From contig JARUPY010000465.1 in NCBI GenBank assembly GCA_029817715.1, forward strand, positions 682,001 through 746,000: DNA of 64,000 nt, given 5' to 3'. Position numbers and translations under genes: made by a program. This DNA is from Melastoma dodecandrum. Lineage: Eukaryota; Streptophyta; Magnoliopsida; Myrtales; Melastomataceae. The stretch's first letter is position 1; the number at the start of each line of letters is the position of its first letter. Positions 34,165 to 46,812 of this stretch are shown one piece after another. Under the pieces are notes generated by a model. The model saw only the letters and a list, made by a program, of their open reading frames with translations. It was not told the origin of the DNA and searched no databases.

Positions 34165-37100
34165 TCAGTTTGGTGACCAGGAAGGAGGCATGCGAGTGGA
34201 GGTCATAGGTGGCATGTTCTTCACATTGATGTCGAGTGGGAGCATCCGGTACTGAAGATCAAGCTCCCGGAAGATCCTGACCATCTCCTCGACCACGAGC
34301 GCGCGCCTCACCCACTTCTCTCCCATGTTCTGGTGGTTCATCTTGTGGCGCAACCAGACTGCAAGCTTCACCCTGTTCAGATCCTTCAATTCTGTCAATA
34401 TCACTGTTGGGGACGAGAACCAGTGCTCCTTCTTGTTTTCAATGTAGCTGCCGAGAAAAAAATGGTGTCATCGCACCAGTAGTTCGACGAGAAACATAAG
34501 GCAGCAACAGCATTCAAATCTTACCTGATAATTCGCTGCTTCATGGCCGAAATTTTCTCAGGTGGGGTGGATATGTGGATCCAGAACTCGACCGAATCTC
34601 CCATATCGGGGCTGCGGTAGAAGTTGCCGATCGACTTGGTTGACAGAGTGCTGTTTGGGTACATGATCTTCTGATTATCGTATCTTAGGAACACAGTGGT
34701 TAAGATGTCCATCTCTTCCACGATCATCTGCAAGAAACCACGACAATTGGGAGGCATGTATCGTTTAGCTGTACGGCCATACGTGGGAGAGAAGCATTCA
34801 TTTACCTGAACTCCATCGACTTCACATCTGTCACCTACGTCGAAAGGGTGCATGACGAACAAGAAGATGATGGATTCAAAGATGGTCTTGCACGTGTTCC
34901 CAAACACAAATGCCACCAGCAGAAGTTGAGAGCTAAGGAACATAAGGAACTTGCTTGTGGCAATCCCAAGGATGAGAAGCCATATCACGAGTATGATGAC
35001 CGAGACAACCCCATTAATCACGCGGTGCAGCTTGTTGACAGCCGTCTTCGTGTCGTTCAGCGTAAGGGCGAGGGCCCTCCTCTCTCTGAAAACATTGACC
35101 TATCATAACAAGAATGATCAAAGGCTTGAACTTGAAATCGGAAGCAATGAAACAGGTAGGAGCATGGCCAGCATACTGACCAGCCAGTTCTTCAGGTTTG
35201 ATTTGCTGATCTTGCATCTATCCATAGCTCCTTCGAATTGCATCATCGTCTTCCACGCTTCGTCTTCCCTCATAAACCGCATCACATCCTCTATATAAAT
35301 GTACCTAACAAGGAGGAACAGATCGAATCATGCCAACTCAGCGACGGAAATAATGTGGAAATATATGCACGAGGAAGCTTTGACAGCACTTTACTTGGAG
35401 CCCGGTTTTGCCACGTTCAGGAAAATCCTCCTGGCAGCAACCTTCGCCTCGTTCTCGCTACGGATCTGGTTGGTTGATTCGTCCTCATAAGTGGTATTCA
35501 CGACCTGTTCATCCAAAGTCGAGAGGACCCCATGTTTTACCATGTTCATAAGCCTCTTCATCTTCCAAGCCGAGACATTCTTCGTGTTGAGCTTATGCAA
35601 GAGGTCGATAGTTATCCCCTGGTCTTCCTTCCTCGACAAAGCACGAGAAAGTTTCATGCTTCTCATCACGAGCGGGCTCCTCTGCAGACCCACACCTCCT
35701 CCTCCGCCGCCTCCAATGACCCGCTTGCTATTCAGGGAGGCGAATGCAACCGCCCTTAGTTCCGAGGGAACCGTTGCACCCGCTTCCTGCAGCGTCCTTA
35801 GCTCGGCCTCCATCCTCTCCTTCTCCTGCTCAATGGTCTGTATCTCAATCAATGGCGGCCCGGACAGTGTCTCGATCACGTATTGATTGAACAATGACTC
35901 CTGGATCCTATCGAAATATGTGCTAACATGGAATGACGATGCGAGCACTTTTACAATCAGCGTCTTCACGAGCCAGAACAGGGTCCCAACCAACAGACAC
36001 ACCAACACCTTGGTCACGTACCTCAGTCCTATCGCATGGCTCTCAACTTTCTTATCGAACAACAGATTCCAAGCAAGCAAAACTAATCCCAACCAGAGAC
36101 TGTTCTGAACCGCTTTCCTGACTCCGTAAACAAAGTATAACACCCTTTTCCTGAGGAAGAAGTTCCTCTCGATGAAGAACACGATGATCTTAATACCCCA
36201 CCCAGAGACCAACCGTCCGCAAATCAGAACCCATACCATCACCTCCCACTTCCATAGCTCGAGCTTCTCAATGTACCTCTTCTTGATCGAAGGGACCTTG
36301 AGTGTAACTATCAGGACAACCACCATCAGGATCAGGCCCAACCACTGTAAGAACGTCAGCGCATTGAAGTTCGACATCTTGAGATCATCTGGCAAGTCCT
36401 CGTCCAAAAAGGTATCTTCATCGTCATCGTCGTCCCCTCCCTTGCTCAGCATCCCCGACTTCATCTGCCCGGACTTAGGGATCGCCCCTGACTTTGGCAC
36501 CCTTCCTGACCACTGCTCCTGGTCCTCTGGCGGGTCCATTAATCGGGACCTCGTCTTGGCCCTCAGCAGCGTCGATCGCCTCTGGAACGCTGCATTTGAC
36601 GAGCACTTCACGACCCCCTCGTCCGCATACTTCCCATCCTTCTCCTCCCCTCCTCCCCCACCCCCACTGTCATCAATCTCAGCCGATCCGAGATTATTGC
36701 TCTTAAAGCTAGCCTGATCGAAGGACACCCTCATGTCCCTCGACCGGTTGTTACGAGGTTGGCTCCCTGCAGACTCTGCAACAGGGTGCATCCTCCTATG
36801 GTTCTCCGGCTGCCGAAGATCATCCATCTCGAAATCCATATCCAACGACACATCCCCGGCAGCACGCTGCTTGTTAAGGAACTGACCTATCAATTGAGAG
36901 GGTGGATCCTCGGGAGGGGTAGTCCCATGATTATCCCCGATGTTATCGCTATTAATCTCGAGATCCCGCCAGAAATGAACGGAAGGCTCCCTAGAGACTG
37001 GGGCACTGCCGTAATTAGGGGAGGGGGAGGGGGACATGTTTACGACGACGACCTCGGGGATGTCATGGTGGTGATCTTGGTCGCTGGAGAGGATGGGGAG

Positions 37101-37205
37101 TTCTTCGTGGGAGGTAGGGGAGCCCATAGGGGTGGCGCCGGAGGAGGGATGGCGCCTGTGCTTGTAAGAGCCGTGGGACTTGAACGACTTCCTCAGTGAA
37201 TCCAT
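34165..37205 (-). CDS. MSL: Mechanosensitive ion channel of the MSL family (MscS-like), 5 exons
   Basis: This is a plasma-membrane-type MscS homologue that opens under membrane tension. Exons: 37205-35395, 35304-35181, 35099-34806, 34727-34525, 34447-34165; phases agree, 904 aa. The long N-terminus is soluble: MDSLRKSFKSHGSYKH, basic and Ser-rich parts, a poly-Gly run near residue 181 and an Asp-rich run near 257. Four membrane segments follow at about 283-302, 320-346, 366-384 and 398-421. After a cytosolic loop with a Gly run come two more in exon 3: ISLV-type segment VVSVIILVIWLLILGIA, then the pore-lining stretch to FVMHPFDVGDRCEVDGVQ, the MscS signature. The beta domain (MIVEEMDILTTVFLRYDNQK) is in exon 4. 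The overall layout matches the MSL4-10 group; I cannot choose a single orthologue. Confidence 0.92.
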
Positions 37206-38204
37206 TCAGAGCGGCATTTGGTTTTCTGCCAGTTGAGATGATGATGGTGGTGACGACGACGGAGGCGACAGAGGAGGGAGGAGAGATTTTAAGTATGTGA
37301 GAGGGGCGGGAGTTTCGCGGGAGAGTCTTGGGGGCATATTTCCATTTGTAAACCAAAGGAAAGAGCCGTGCCAGGTGTTGCCTTCGGATGACTGCATCTC
37401 AAAACTAATATCTCTTACCCTCACAAAACAAAGGAACAAGTCAAGACGCTCTCGTAACTTTTTACTTGTTAGTTTTCTTATAAATAATTACTAAGAAAAT
37501 TATGTCTGTGCATGATGAAAAGCTGGTGTGTTAATATTAATTATGATAAAAGTTAACGAGAGATGTCGGTGTCCTTCACCCATAAATATTTTACCCAATA
37601 CGATTATTAGTCATGATCCTCTCCCATCTCAACCTTTCGAAAAATTGAACACTCTGTTCCAAAAATAATAATAATAAAAGAAATCTACATGCAGCAGGAG
37701 TCATTTCAGAATCGTAAGAAAAGATTATTTCTTTTTAACTACTGGCAAAACTTCCCTCCCTCTAATACTAAATAAAGTCAATTCCAAAATCTACAGACGC
37801 CATAGCTTCTTATAACATGCCAACGACACGATCATGTCTATGGAGGCCAACATCAATAAGTAACCGAAAAGTGAGTATGATCTCCTTTTAAGGATCCCGC
37901 AATTCACAGCAGAAATATATCAGAGATATTGCAACAATCTAAAAGCCGCAAAAGGTCTGTCAGTTCTCAGCATCAAAGAGCTCATCGAGGAGTCAGTGTT
38001 GCTTTTCACAACAGCTTCAAATTTAAGATTCAACACTTGAGTAAAGCAAATGAATGGCCAAAACTGTGGAGTAATGTGAACCGAGTTACGAAATCGGAAG
38101 GCTGAAGCGGGGAAAAGATAACTTATATCACGTGGATAGACGGCACCGTACAAAGCCCGCTGGGAGCAGATCGATCAGTCAAAGTAAAGGGTGAGTCTAC
38201 AGGT
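37206..38204. other. MSL promoter region / STY-kinase 3' flank
   Basis: No coding sequence supported. Likely MSL leader immediately upstream of 37205, and STY-kinase 3' UTR next to 38204. Confidence 0.5.
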
Positions 38205-41200
38205 TCAGTGCCCGTGCCCTCGTCTCAACACAGAAAAGAACCTATGGAGCTTGTCCTGATGTCTATCGTCTTCCTCACACTCAACCTGCAGGTTCCAGAG
38301 GTGAGGTCTCCAATTGAGTTCAAAGATATCAGATATAAAAAGAAGATGAAAGGTGGTTCTAATTGCCGACAACCAGAAACCAATCCTGTTTACAACCAGT
38401 AAACTTCTCATGCTTCCACTGCTTAATGGAGATAGAACACATTAAGTCAACTCACCTCCTTGGCTATTTGTTGCAAAATCGTTATGATTTCTGAAAAGTC
38501 TGGCCTCAATTCCGGATCTTGCTGCCAACATCTCTCCAGCAGCTCCACCAGCTTTGGATGAGCATTCTTGGGTATTGTTGGCCGGAGACCCTGCACCCCA
38601 TATATACCCAAATCATACTAACATAATTCGAAATGCATAAACAAGGGAAATTATAAAATCATAAAACCTTAAAACCTACAATCCTCTGCATCAAGCTAAC
38701 AAACTAATGAGGCTGCACAGAGATGGAGATATCTGTAAATGTATTATTTTTCAAATGCCCAATCACACCTTTATAAGGCGCCAGATTTAGGGCGATCCAA
38801 TTTATTGTGAAATCATTTAGAGAATTCAACCTTCACTTCGTCACAAGCAATTGTTCAGAAGAGCAGTTGTAGTAATCAAAGTTAATCTATTGAAGTACCT
38901 TTTGAACAACACCAACAGCTGCTTGCAGGGGGGTCAAGTGTTCATATGGAAGCTGAGAGGGAAATGGTATCAAAACCAGCACATGGAATAAATTCCTCCC
39001 AGAGCGAGGAATGGGAGAACATACCTTTCCTGTCAACAATTCCCATAATACTACGCCAAAACTGAAAACATCTGCTTTGTGATCGTAGGGTTTGTGTTCG
39101 ATAACCTTCAACATAACAATCTCTTGTTATAAGGATCCCAGAATATAAATCTTCATGAAAAAAGAACGCGGATTTCACCAGATGGACTACAAGAACTGTG
39201 CATATTTCAAAGAGTTCATGAACCAAATTATTGTGAACCCAATTATGTTTGAGTGGACAACTTTTTGGTGTTTGTGGGTTTTCCCATCTAACTAGGACCA
39301 ACCTCTGGTGCCATCCATCTGTATGTTCCAGTTTCTGCTGTCATAACGCCAGACTGAGATTTCACTCTGGCAACCCCAAAATCAGCCACCTTAACAACCT
39401 GCAATGAAAATTATCAAGCTATGAAAAGAGAAAAAAGTTGTTCCAAGGAAAAACAGTACCTCATTTTCATCCATCAGCAAATTTGCAGCCTTCAAATCTC
39501 GATGGATGATGTTGTTTTGGTGCAGATAATCCATTCCCTTGGAAACATCAATAGCTACCTTCAACAGTGTAGGAAGTTTGAAAACACCTTTTTGCTTGTG
39601 AAGATAGTCGTAGACACTTCCACCAGACATGAATTCTGAAGGAAAGGCAGAAGAGTAATTTCCACCAAGAACCACACCCCTAATGAAGAGATATAGACAA
39701 CTAATTATTGACTCAATTAAATCACTTGTCATGCTGAGGGAATTACCCGTGACAATGCATAAGCTAGGAGCTTTTGTGCATGCACCAATAAATTGGACCA
39801 CATTCTTATGCCGAACTTTCCTGAAATATACACACTGTCAGCTTCCTGTTGAAATAATATGAAAAATTATCACAGGGAGAGACGAATAGTTAATATTCAT
39901 CAAATAAAGACCACATGTGAACATTTTGCTGATGCCATGAAAAGAATTGTGTTGATTTGTGAGAATTGAAAATGACAAGCAGGCAGATGACAGTGTTAAT
40001 ATTACCCAGCACTAAAGCAAATCATTCAAAATTGCTACTATAAATCGTTTTTAATCCAAAATAAAATAGGTGGGACAAAAAAACTGGAAGGACTGCTACA
40101 TTTAATAAGTTACGATCTGCAAGTATTAAGGAAATGGATGGGAGGAACAAAACTACAAGGATTACGAGTTTCGACGTTATAGGACTATTTTGTAGATTTA
40201 CAATGCGCAAGTGTTGAAAAAATTCAAACCTCGCAATTTTTTGGACATTTTTCCACATAACATGATAATTCTTAATGTTAATTCTTTTTCACTTTGAAAC
40301 AAAAATCTGAGGGGACATGCACATGAACCTCATAATGTAAACTTCTTGAGCAAACTCTTTCTGCAAATCAGAATTCACATGCTCGGGCTTCAAAACCTTG
40401 ATAGCCACATCCTGACCGCAATACGTACCTTTGTACCTGGTACCAAAACTAACATTAAAGAACAGTCTGGTTTCAGCAAGGACATGGCAAAGAACATTAA
40501 CTTACAGATCACCATATGAACCAGATGCAACTTTACTTTCGAACTTCAGACACTTTGGATCCAGTTCCCAAACATCTGCTCCATCACTAGGTATGGTAAC
40601 ATGTTCAGCATCCGATTGAGAACCCGACGACTGGAACTCATCTTGAGGTGATAAAGAACCTTGATCTTGCCAAGATTGCTTCTGCCAATTGTGATATAGG
40701 ACAAGTCAGAGTGATGGGGGGATTGCAAACTCCTCTAGAGGATATAACTTCCAAATGAAATGAATTGCCTCTTCTAATGAAAGGCTCAACAGGAAAGGTG
40801 ACAAGATAAAAACATCGACATTCCAACAAAAGTGCAGGAACTATTGCCAACAAATAGCATATGCCAAAGCCAATAAGAATCTGTGATAAAATTCTCAAAG
40901 GACTCAAGTTTAAAGTACATAACAGGACATGGGAAGTCCGTGACATAGCATGTATGTGGCAAACAAAAGGACGAATTACCTCAAGCTTCACAACTGCCTT
41001 CTCCAATGTAGTTTTGAGATGCTCCGTCTCCTGAACAGTTCAAGGATCAAAATGGGGGATGTGAAAAGAGGTGTGGAAAAAAATCAAAACCTTCAAAGGA
41101 AAATTTTAATATTCTCTTGGCATCAGACAAGATAAAACACAAACCAGTGAAACATTCAAAAGGGAAAGGGAAAAAATTAAGCAATATTGGAACTTCAGGC

Positions 41201-44200
41201 AATATTAAAAGTAGCTAAATTTTTTTGCAAGTAGTTAAACAAATCGTGCAGCAGAGAGGCTGATAAAATCTTGGCAAAGTAGCACAGCTACAAACAGAAA
41301 GAAATATTCCATGAATGGGACAGAAATGCAACATAAAATCTTTTGCATTGGTGTCCATACAGCATCGTTATACGACATAGGTGGAAAAACAATGGCCAAG
41401 GAATGTCATTGTCATCCACAGTTCAATTGCTTGGTGCAAAGAAAGCATAAGTTTCAGTATACAGCCCTTTTTCCCCTACAAGTGATGCAATCTCTCCCCC
41501 AAAAATAGGCACCAATTAAAGCATGCAAGAAACTCAAATGTTACGAACAAAGAATTCATCCACAAATAAAAGTAGCAAGGACTCCGCAATTAACTAATAA
41601 AACAGGTTATGATTTTCTTCTGCAAATCATGCAAAGAAAAAGGAGCAGAATTAAGAAAATCAATATACAGAGACAAAGTCTTAAGAAGAGAACAATTAAA
41701 CCTTACCTCATATGGCCACCCGTCAACAACAAAGACATCTAGCGAGTAACCATCCACTGTAGAAAAAGCATGCGCTTCTTGAATATTCAGCCCAATGTCA
41801 GATAACAAAGAAGTTAGCTGTAGATCAAATATGAGAAAACCCATGGGAGAACATTAGCCTCGACCAGTACATTAAGAAAACAGAAAGGCATTGCGGAAAA
41901 AGGGTGCCCTATGTTGGTAATAATGCACCTGGCTGAGAAGCTTCGGCTTGTCATCTGAGGAAAATGTTATTTCGTGCATTGGCCTACAATGTCAATATAA
42001 TCACTAGTCAAGAATTAGCACCTTTAGACTATCACATGAGAAAAAACAGTTCACAAGCCCCATTGTGGAAGCATTAACCACTAAGACAATGCTTCATAAT
42101 GGCAAGCGATAAAATAAGAAAGCTGATGAACATAACTACGCGAACTTCATAAAGCAGGAATCAGAAGGACATGAATATAGCAAGTTCCCAATAAAGTGAA
42201 ATAATCATCTCAAAAACCAGAAAAGGTTGTGCATGTGCAGAAACTGAAAACACATAAAAATACTGATTTATTACCGAAAATACTGTGAGTTAGCGTGAAC
42301 AGAATCATCGTCATCCTTCGAACGAGATTTACTGGCTTCAAGAGCAAGAGCTTCAAGATTTGGGGATGAACCAAATGCCGGTGCAGGAAGACTGGTGTGA
42401 ATATTTCAAGTCAAATTGCCAACCATGATCAATAGTCAAAATGGAGACCAGAACAAAGAAACAGCATCATCCATTTTAAATAGGAAATGTATACTCTAGT
42501 TCTGCTTTTCTTAAGAAATCAAAGGTAACCAAGATTAATACCTTTGTTTGCTGGGGTGACTCGCGGTTTCACTCCCATGACCTGAGGGCATGGAGTCATT
42601 TGAATGTGCTTCGAATGAAGGAATAACCTAAAGATTTTTTTTGGGGGGAGGGGGCAACAGGAATAACCTATAGAGTTAAAAGCAGTACACATCCAAAAAT
42701 TTTATAAACCATAAGAATTCATTGATAAGTGAAATATTAACAATGGTGAACTTAACACAAGGCAATTTTGTTAGAGTTCACTACATGAAATGTTAAGGTA
42801 AATTATATCACACCTCCATCATAAAAGAACAAGACCCACTTTATGTGAACATCTCACCAAAACAATGCTAAATTACTATAGAACCAGAATTTCTCTGTTA
42901 AGGAACACAGATCCAGTGAAATCAGTCATCATGAACTGCATTTAAGTTAATTGTGAAATTCAAGACGAAAAGTTCAGAACCGAAGTCATCCTGCAACTAC
43001 TGATATACGATTACTCTCGGTATGGTCTAGTAACTGTAGAAAAGAAAAATGAAAGAAATGGATTTTTTTTAACAATAGAACATTATTATATTCCGAAAAA
43101 ATTAAACCAATAGCAAATCGGCTCTCAACCTTAACGTTGCATTTGGATTGCGGAATGGGATGGACCTTGTTTCGCACTGAGCAAGCTAATGGAATGGAAT
43201 GACGTATTACTTCCTCAAAATGATGGAAATGAATTGCAGCAAGGTGCTGAAATGACCAAACTGGAATGAAAACCTTTTGACTTCTTTTCTCGTCGTGGAA
43301 AAACAAATTACCCGTAAGAGTGTGGTTTCACTTATTCCAATTATACAGGTCTTAAAACAAAGCTTTTTTTAAAATAGACTACGCATACGATACTGTATCT
43401 GTGATCTCGGAGTCAAAAGTAATGAGTAGTGAGAATACAAGCTATCCTACCTGTACCAAACGAACTTCAATAGCAGGTCTGTTAGCAGGATCACGAGCCA
43501 AATGCAACAACCTCTGGTGGATCAGTACATCCTCTGCCCTCTCTATATTAACATCAAGGGCGTATCTGCAGCCAATACTTGGATAAAAAGTTCAATAAAC
43601 AAACGTGGCATATGACTAACACTGGCGAAAGACGCATTAGACAATCAGTATCTGAAAAAATAGTTCGTCGTTGATTCCCATCCAGATCAGTCTCAGTACT
43701 CCACCACCCACTCCATTGGCACAATTAGTTCAGTGGTTCATCATTAACACCACCGAAACAATACGATCTGAAAGTAAGATGAAAGATCTAGAAAAAATGA
43801 ACGGTTGAAACGTGCAATGACCAAACCAATTTCTAAATCCAGGAGGCCGAATGCATTCTTGCTTTCATCTTTTGCTACAGCGAGATTCGACAAAACAAGA
43901 GGTAACCGACCTCCCCCTACTGAGAGAACACGAGTAGTCGCCAAAACCCCCCTCGCCGACATCAAACAAAACCCCAAGGGAATGACGAAAAAACAGCAGG
44001 GATTAACAACAACCCGCTTGCATGCGCGATCCAGGAGAGGATAGCTAACGGAGATCTCAGAATGAAGACGGAGAGGAAACGCATTCAACCGAACTCACGA
44101 GAATCCAGGACACAAGCCCCGGACGGATTCATTTCGCCTAAACAGATGGAGCGTACCGAGCGGGCAGACGATTGAAGTGAGACCAAAGTTCGTCGTCGAA

Positions 44201-44380
44201 GCCGGGACGGCGAGCCTCGTCGAGGTCGGAATCCTTGAGCCTGCGTAGAACCTCGTTGTAAACCTCGACTTTCTGCCTCTGTTGCCTGCAGTTGACACCG
44301 GCGCCGGAGCGGCCGAGGGGAGAGGAAGGAAGCTCGCAGGGTCTGCTGCCGCAGCTTTCGTTGTCCTCCAACATCGTCAT
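38205..44380 (-). CDS. STY46: ACT-domain Raf-like Ser/Thr/Tyr kinase (STY46-like), 16 exons
   Basis: Exons, from the start: 44380-44157, 43565-43451, 42627-42542, 42391-42275, 41983-41929, 41817-41707, 41030-40980, 40681-40506, 40436-40329, 39820-39747, 39635-39460, 39398-39303, 39105-39025, 38952-38899, 38591-38457, 38285-38205. Phases agree; 579 aa against about 575 in Arabidopsis STY46. The start gives [10 protein letters not shown], as in the family. The ACT domain lies at about 181-240 ([35 protein letters not shown]). The kinase has [11 protein letters not shown], Lys325 in [14 protein letters not shown] with Asp419, ADFG with Asp437 and [20 protein letters not shown]. The C-terminus is SVLRRGHGH. 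In Arabidopsis STY8/17/46 are cytosolic kinases that phosphorylate transit peptides of chloroplast precursors; the same job is inferred. Which of the three it matches best is not certain. Confidence 0.93.
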
Positions 44381-45447
44381 TAACACCAACAGGCGGGAAG
44401 AAGAGGCAGACGGCGGAAGGGGAGAGGGAATGATTTGTTGGGAAGAACCGGGTTCAGTTACGGAAGGAGGAGACGATGAAGAGATGCGCCCGTTCGATCC
44501 TACCTATCCTCGAAAATCCGTGGTGTCTCCTCCTCTTGTAATTTGTTGTCTCCTCCTCTTGTAATTTGTGTTTTTACCAAAGGATGCATGTAAACGCGTC
44601 ACGCTTATCAATACTTACCGCATTAATACGGTTTCCCCGAATATTCGAGACTAAAATTTGAATCGGGAGAGTCAAAACAGGCAGCCATAATCATCATGGT
44701 CCTCGTGTCAGTGTTACTCTTTGGTCCCTCCTCACATTCAGGACAGCCCCGGGTGGTCCATCTTGATTAAATAATTGCAGCCACGTGTCGACTATTTGGT
44801 GGGGTGGAGTTAAGGGTCGCATTTATTTCGGTCGGGAACACATAAATAAGATCTCAAGAAAATAAATTTTTTCATGGAAACTTTTAGGCGCTGTTTGTTT
44901 ACAGGTAACGGAGTTCGTGATCTATTTTTCGTTTTCGAGTTTTGAAAAATGGGAAATGAAAATTGGAAACTCAATTTTTTTCTTTTAAAATTTTAAAAAT
45001 TACTTTTTGTTTTCCGGTTACGGACCTTATTTAACTGTTTTTTGCGCGCCAGATTCATTCAATTGATTCTCAAATCAGAGAAAGCTAAATCGGGCATCTT
45101 ATCCATCGAGGGTACAGGATAAGATGAGTGGGGTCCAATTGCAGGTGATCAGAACTTTTTGTCGGAGGGGAGAAGGGGGAGAAGATGAGACCGCCAGCGA
45201 TGCCTGTCTCTGGCAACCGGGAAGGCAACCCGGTATGTCGGGAGGGACATTAGAGGGAAACGTGGGAGGAGAGGGGGGAACCGGTGACCCTTGGGACTCC
45301 GTCGAACTTCATTAACAAAAAATAATTCCTTCTTGGCAGAGGGTGATCCAGAACTTCTCCAGTCCATTTGATATTTTTTGGGGTTATATCCTTTTTTATA
45401 TAATATAAAGATAATCAATATGTACACAACATGTCACCTAAGTCCTA
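44381..45447. other. STY-kinase 5' flank
   Basis: GC-richer leader up to about 44500, then AT-rich DNA. Short frames here have no homology. Confidence 0.5.
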
Positions 45448-45455
45448 ACCCATAG

Positions 45456-45648
45456 CATTGTTGTTAAAATTGAGATTCATCGCAGGATCGAAAGGGAGAT
45501 GTAAAATCGTAAACTCGTAGGATAGTAAGTAAAATAAAATCGTAAAACTGTAAAACTCATCGAGATCGTGACTAATATGATTAAACTCGCCATGAACCAT
45601 AAAATCGTAAACTCCTATCCACTCAGGATCGCGATTTTGATGACCTTG
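45456..45648. mobile_element. hAT-type MITE, 193 bp
   Basis: It is bounded by an exact 8-base duplication, ACCCATAG, at 45448-45455 and 45649-45656, the size made by hAT elements. The ends form an imperfect inverted repeat: CATTGTTGTTAAAATTGAGA on the left and, on the complement of the right end, CAAGGTCATCAAAATCGCGA. The interior repeats AAAATCGTAAA several times and has no coding sequence. This composition is common in plant hAT MITEs. Confidence 0.65.
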
Positions 45649-45656
45649 ACCCATAG

Positions 45657-46812
45657 GGACAATATTCAATGTATATCTGGCTTAAAAATAATTACTTCAA
45701 CACCATGTGAGGAAAAGGAAACAGCAAAAAGATCATCATCTCCAGCTGCTGTCCCGAGTCTCCATCCCACACCACCATCACAGCCTCTTCTTTTTGGAAA
45801 CCAAAGGACAGTGGTCCAAATTCTAGAAGGCAATAATGAACCAAGAGACCCATCAAAAGATTCCTTCTGGTGACTTACCCAGAAAAAAAACAAAAAGGAT
45901 TTCCAGTCTCCACCACTCCCACTAACACACACATCCCCCAGCACTCACTTCATCTCGCCTGTAGGAAGGGAATATAGGATAGAATGGGAATCTGCTCCAC
46001 AGATCCCCCTCTTCTTACATCAGTTTCATTCCCAACAACCACTAAAAGTGACCACTCCACGCCATCACTCATGCTGACTAAAAGTGAGGTCATCTCATCA
46101 AATAGGCCCCGCTAAATTAACAACATTCCCAGAAAAGGAGGTGGATCTCCAATATTGAGAGGCCCGGGCTTTGGCTAGACAATATTTCAACCAGGACAAA
46201 TCAACAATACCGTGAAAAGGGGATGGATACTCAGAAGAAAACCAGCAACTGGCTTGTATGAATGAAACAATAGATGCATGATTATCAGATGACAGATCAG
46301 CTCTCCCAAATGTAAATGACGTCGGAAAATTGTTGGGGCAGAGCATGCATTTCTACAAGTTTTTTTGCGCTGGACGGTTCCCATAAATCATAGCAAATAA
46401 CATAACAAAAGAGCTGTCAGGATCAGTCATGGAAGATGAACATTCCATGGACTGTCTCCACATGTTCCCTGCACTTAGAGCAATGAGAGTACATCTGAAA
46501 CCATAAGCTCTGCCATATTGTGATGACGTCTGAGCATATCTAACACATATACAGAGACGATGTCACAACAACATCTGCAGTCGAACAGCACATTCTCAAT
46601 CAACAAATACAGCTAAATGAGGCCTAGAGATTACAGCAAAGCTATCTAAATTACGAACAGGTATCAAATATGAACATGTACATGTGATGGAATCCAAACG
46701 GTAGTCTTTTTAGTAATTGCATACGGAATGGATTTATACCTGACATTTGACTTTACTATTCCATTTCTACACCATTGCCTGCAGCTTTGGCCTCCCCATC
46801 ATCCTCATTGTC
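45657..46812. other. Intergenic region, FBL10-like gene 3' flank
   Basis: No gene recognised. DNA next to 46812 is presumably 3' UTR of the minus-strand F-box gene. Confidence 0.45.

Noticed and set aside
35238..37199. Plus-strand frames up to 181 codons
   Set aside because: Antisense to the MSL channel exons, whose minus-strand reading is clear.
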